The notes beneath the pieces are model-generated. The model ran no database searches and had not been told where the DNA came from. It worked only from the letters and a program-made list of their open reading frames with translations. Made by a program: the position numbers and the translations under genes. Source: Strongylocentrotus droebachiensis (taxonomy: Eukaryota > Echinodermata > Echinoidea > Camarodonta > Strongylocentrotidae). From it: a stretch of 64,000 bases of DNA. Location of the stretch: the NCBI GenBank assembly GCA_035222895.1, contig JAVYIG010000115.1, positions 248,001-312,000 of the forward strand, read 5' to 3'. Positions 62,640 to 64,000 of this stretch are shown here, piece by piece (position 1 is the first letter of the stretch; every line of letters begins with the position of its first letter).

Positions 62640-63800
62640 AAACGTTAAAAGATAAAATACCCCTTTTTTTGCGTGAAAGTTCAAGCCGAGTTCAAATTAA
62701 AATCTTCAGGGAGTATAAAAATGAAGTTAATTGGTGTTACCTTTTTTTTTTAATGTCAAGAGAATAATTAGCCTACTTTATTGCAAAAATCAAAATAGGA
62801 AAGACATGGAAAAGAGAATCTAACTAGCCAAGAAGTTCCTCATTACTGCACATTAACCGCACTTTCAATTTCTGATCGAGACATCTCAGTTCTATTTCTG
62901 CCCTAATTAATTCCCGGGTAATTTTTTATTTACCAGAACATGACGATAACCTGGTAAACGCTATAGATCACACCCGCTCGCACTTTTTTTCCATTTCCCC
63001 CAATAAAATGATAAAAACACACACAGGCGCTGATGTTTGACCTTTTCCGATTTTCCCAGTAGGTATCGTATATCACGTCATACCATTCTAGCGATGTAGG
63101 TATCCATTTATCATCTGTATGTTCTATTAATGCATTCTTACCAAGATATTTCAAATGAAATTTCATTTGTACCTCATATTTGGATGGACTATTTAAAATT
63201 TAAAAAAAATCCTATAAAATGCAGTTTCACTTTCCAACATTATCTTGATTCAACCTTAAACATTTGGTGATCTGTTTATTAATAGTGTCACGCTGGTCTT
63301 CCACTGATATTGTGTATTATATACCTCACTTAAGTAATCCAGCAATCTGATTGGTCGAAATTGCATTCATAAACTTTAACTGTTCCCGAAAATTCCCAGT
63401 AATACCATGGTTAAAAGAGTTCTAAAATCCCAGTAACCATGGTTATTGGGAAAATAGGTCAGTCTCCATGGTTACCCCATAGGTTTACATGTTAAAAAAT
63501 GGTCTGAGCGATTGAGGATACCGTACGTGTACGAAAAATTGGTCGGTAATTTCAATACAATTGAATCTCGATCGATCTTACCGACAATTTTATCTTGCAT
63601 TGTTGACATGAAGACGAAAATAAACTTCCAAAAACAAAAAAACAACATCTGCCGATAGATCTTGATCTAAGTTCGTGCCAATATGCATTGCAAAAGTAAA
63701 AGAAGGGTCCGTTTAATGGAGCTTTTGCGAAGCATCCATCACGCAAATCCGTTTTCAATTCATTTTAATGAATACATTAGAGAAAACTGCCAAACATAGT
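62640..63800. other. Interval without recognised genes
   Basis: No gene. CCATGGTTA occurs three times within about 75 bp (63404-63475); the middle copy is the centre of a 22-bp near-palindrome at 63429-63450. Confidence 0.45.
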
Positions 63801-63804
63801 AACA

Positions 63805-63906
63805 GTGCGCGATGGCCGAGTGGTCTACAGCGTTGTTTGAAGATACATCACCTCATGTACGCAAGAGTTCGAATCCCATCTTAGACCGGAAAAAAAAAAA
63901 AAAAAA
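63805..63906 (+). mobile_element. tRNA-derived sequence with poly(A) (Leu/Ser-like)
   Basis: A box TGGCCGAGTGG (63813-63823) and B box GAGTTCGAATCC (63865-63876) resemble a class II tRNA. The acceptor end is replaced by TTAGACCGG and a 17-base A run, so it is a retro-inserted tRNA-derived element, not a tRNA gene. Confidence 0.65.
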
Positions 63907-64000
63907 TATTTTGTAGTCTATTTTTTTTCGGCATATAAAAGTATTAATGACTGCTTTAATATTCGAGAAATAGTTGTTTTTATACGCTCTCGGGAAGGTT

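Noticed and set aside
63805-63890. Class II tRNA gene
   Set aside because: The 3' acceptor half is missing and a poly(A) tail follows; a retro-inserted derivative.

Overview
The window is animal nuclear DNA, AT-rich and dominated by repeats. It holds one recognisable host gene, the purine-biosynthesis enzyme ATIC, as the left-hand minus-strand block of small exons with GT-AG introns. The tRNA-derived SINEs, CR1/Jockey-type LINEs, GA and CT microsatellites and poly-C/poly-G-ended transposons resemble what is seen in marine invertebrates. An echinoderm is my best guess, but that is inference; nothing in the sequence fixes the species.

Layout. 1-6.1 kb: eleven ATIC exons on the minus strand, with every split codon resolving, covering all but the first few codons of the IMP cyclohydrolase half and the start of the AICAR transformylase half. 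The 3' exons run off the left edge and the first coding exon was not found. Its introns hold at least five small transposon copies. 6.1-8.6 kb: a purine-rich minisatellite, a MITE with a 35-bp terminal inverted repeat (TIR), and an orphan basic coding stretch. 8.6-11.3 kb: a decayed LINE (ORF1, then endonuclease) cut by a CCCGG-ended MITE. 12.6-13.0 kb: an intact CCCGG MITE with a perfect 8-bp target-site duplication (TSD). 16.6-20.2 kb: SINEs and a nest of four insertions. 20.9-22.0 kb: two MITEs. 22.2-25.1 kb: a ~296-bp satellite with a ~593-bp dimeric higher-order repeat. 25.1-29.1 kb: a LINE with an intact endonuclease-RT ORF and poly(A). 29.5-48.6 kb: many MITEs, a 90-bp-arm hairpin, microsatellites, and a hAT-type element packed with a GTGCCCC minisatellite nested inside a TTAA MITE. 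49.7-53.8 kb: a local duplication carrying L1-type RT remnants, plus more MITEs. 57.1-57.5 kb: a GAA array. 58.1-58.5 kb: a possible TATA/Inr promoter and first exon. 59-64 kb: three tRNA-derived SINE-like sequences, a CCCGG MITE and microsatellites.

How the parts relate. Apart from ATIC and possibly one promoter, this is transposon biology. Several insertions can be verified inside the window: TSDs flank the elements, and for three nested elements an uninterrupted reading frame or an uninterrupted paralogous copy shows the pre-insertion site. The non-autonomous DNA elements fall into at least eight families, with TA, TTAA, 8-bp or about 9-bp target duplications. None encodes a transposase here, so the enzymes must act from elsewhere. 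No prokaryotic features, CRISPR arrays or operons are present.
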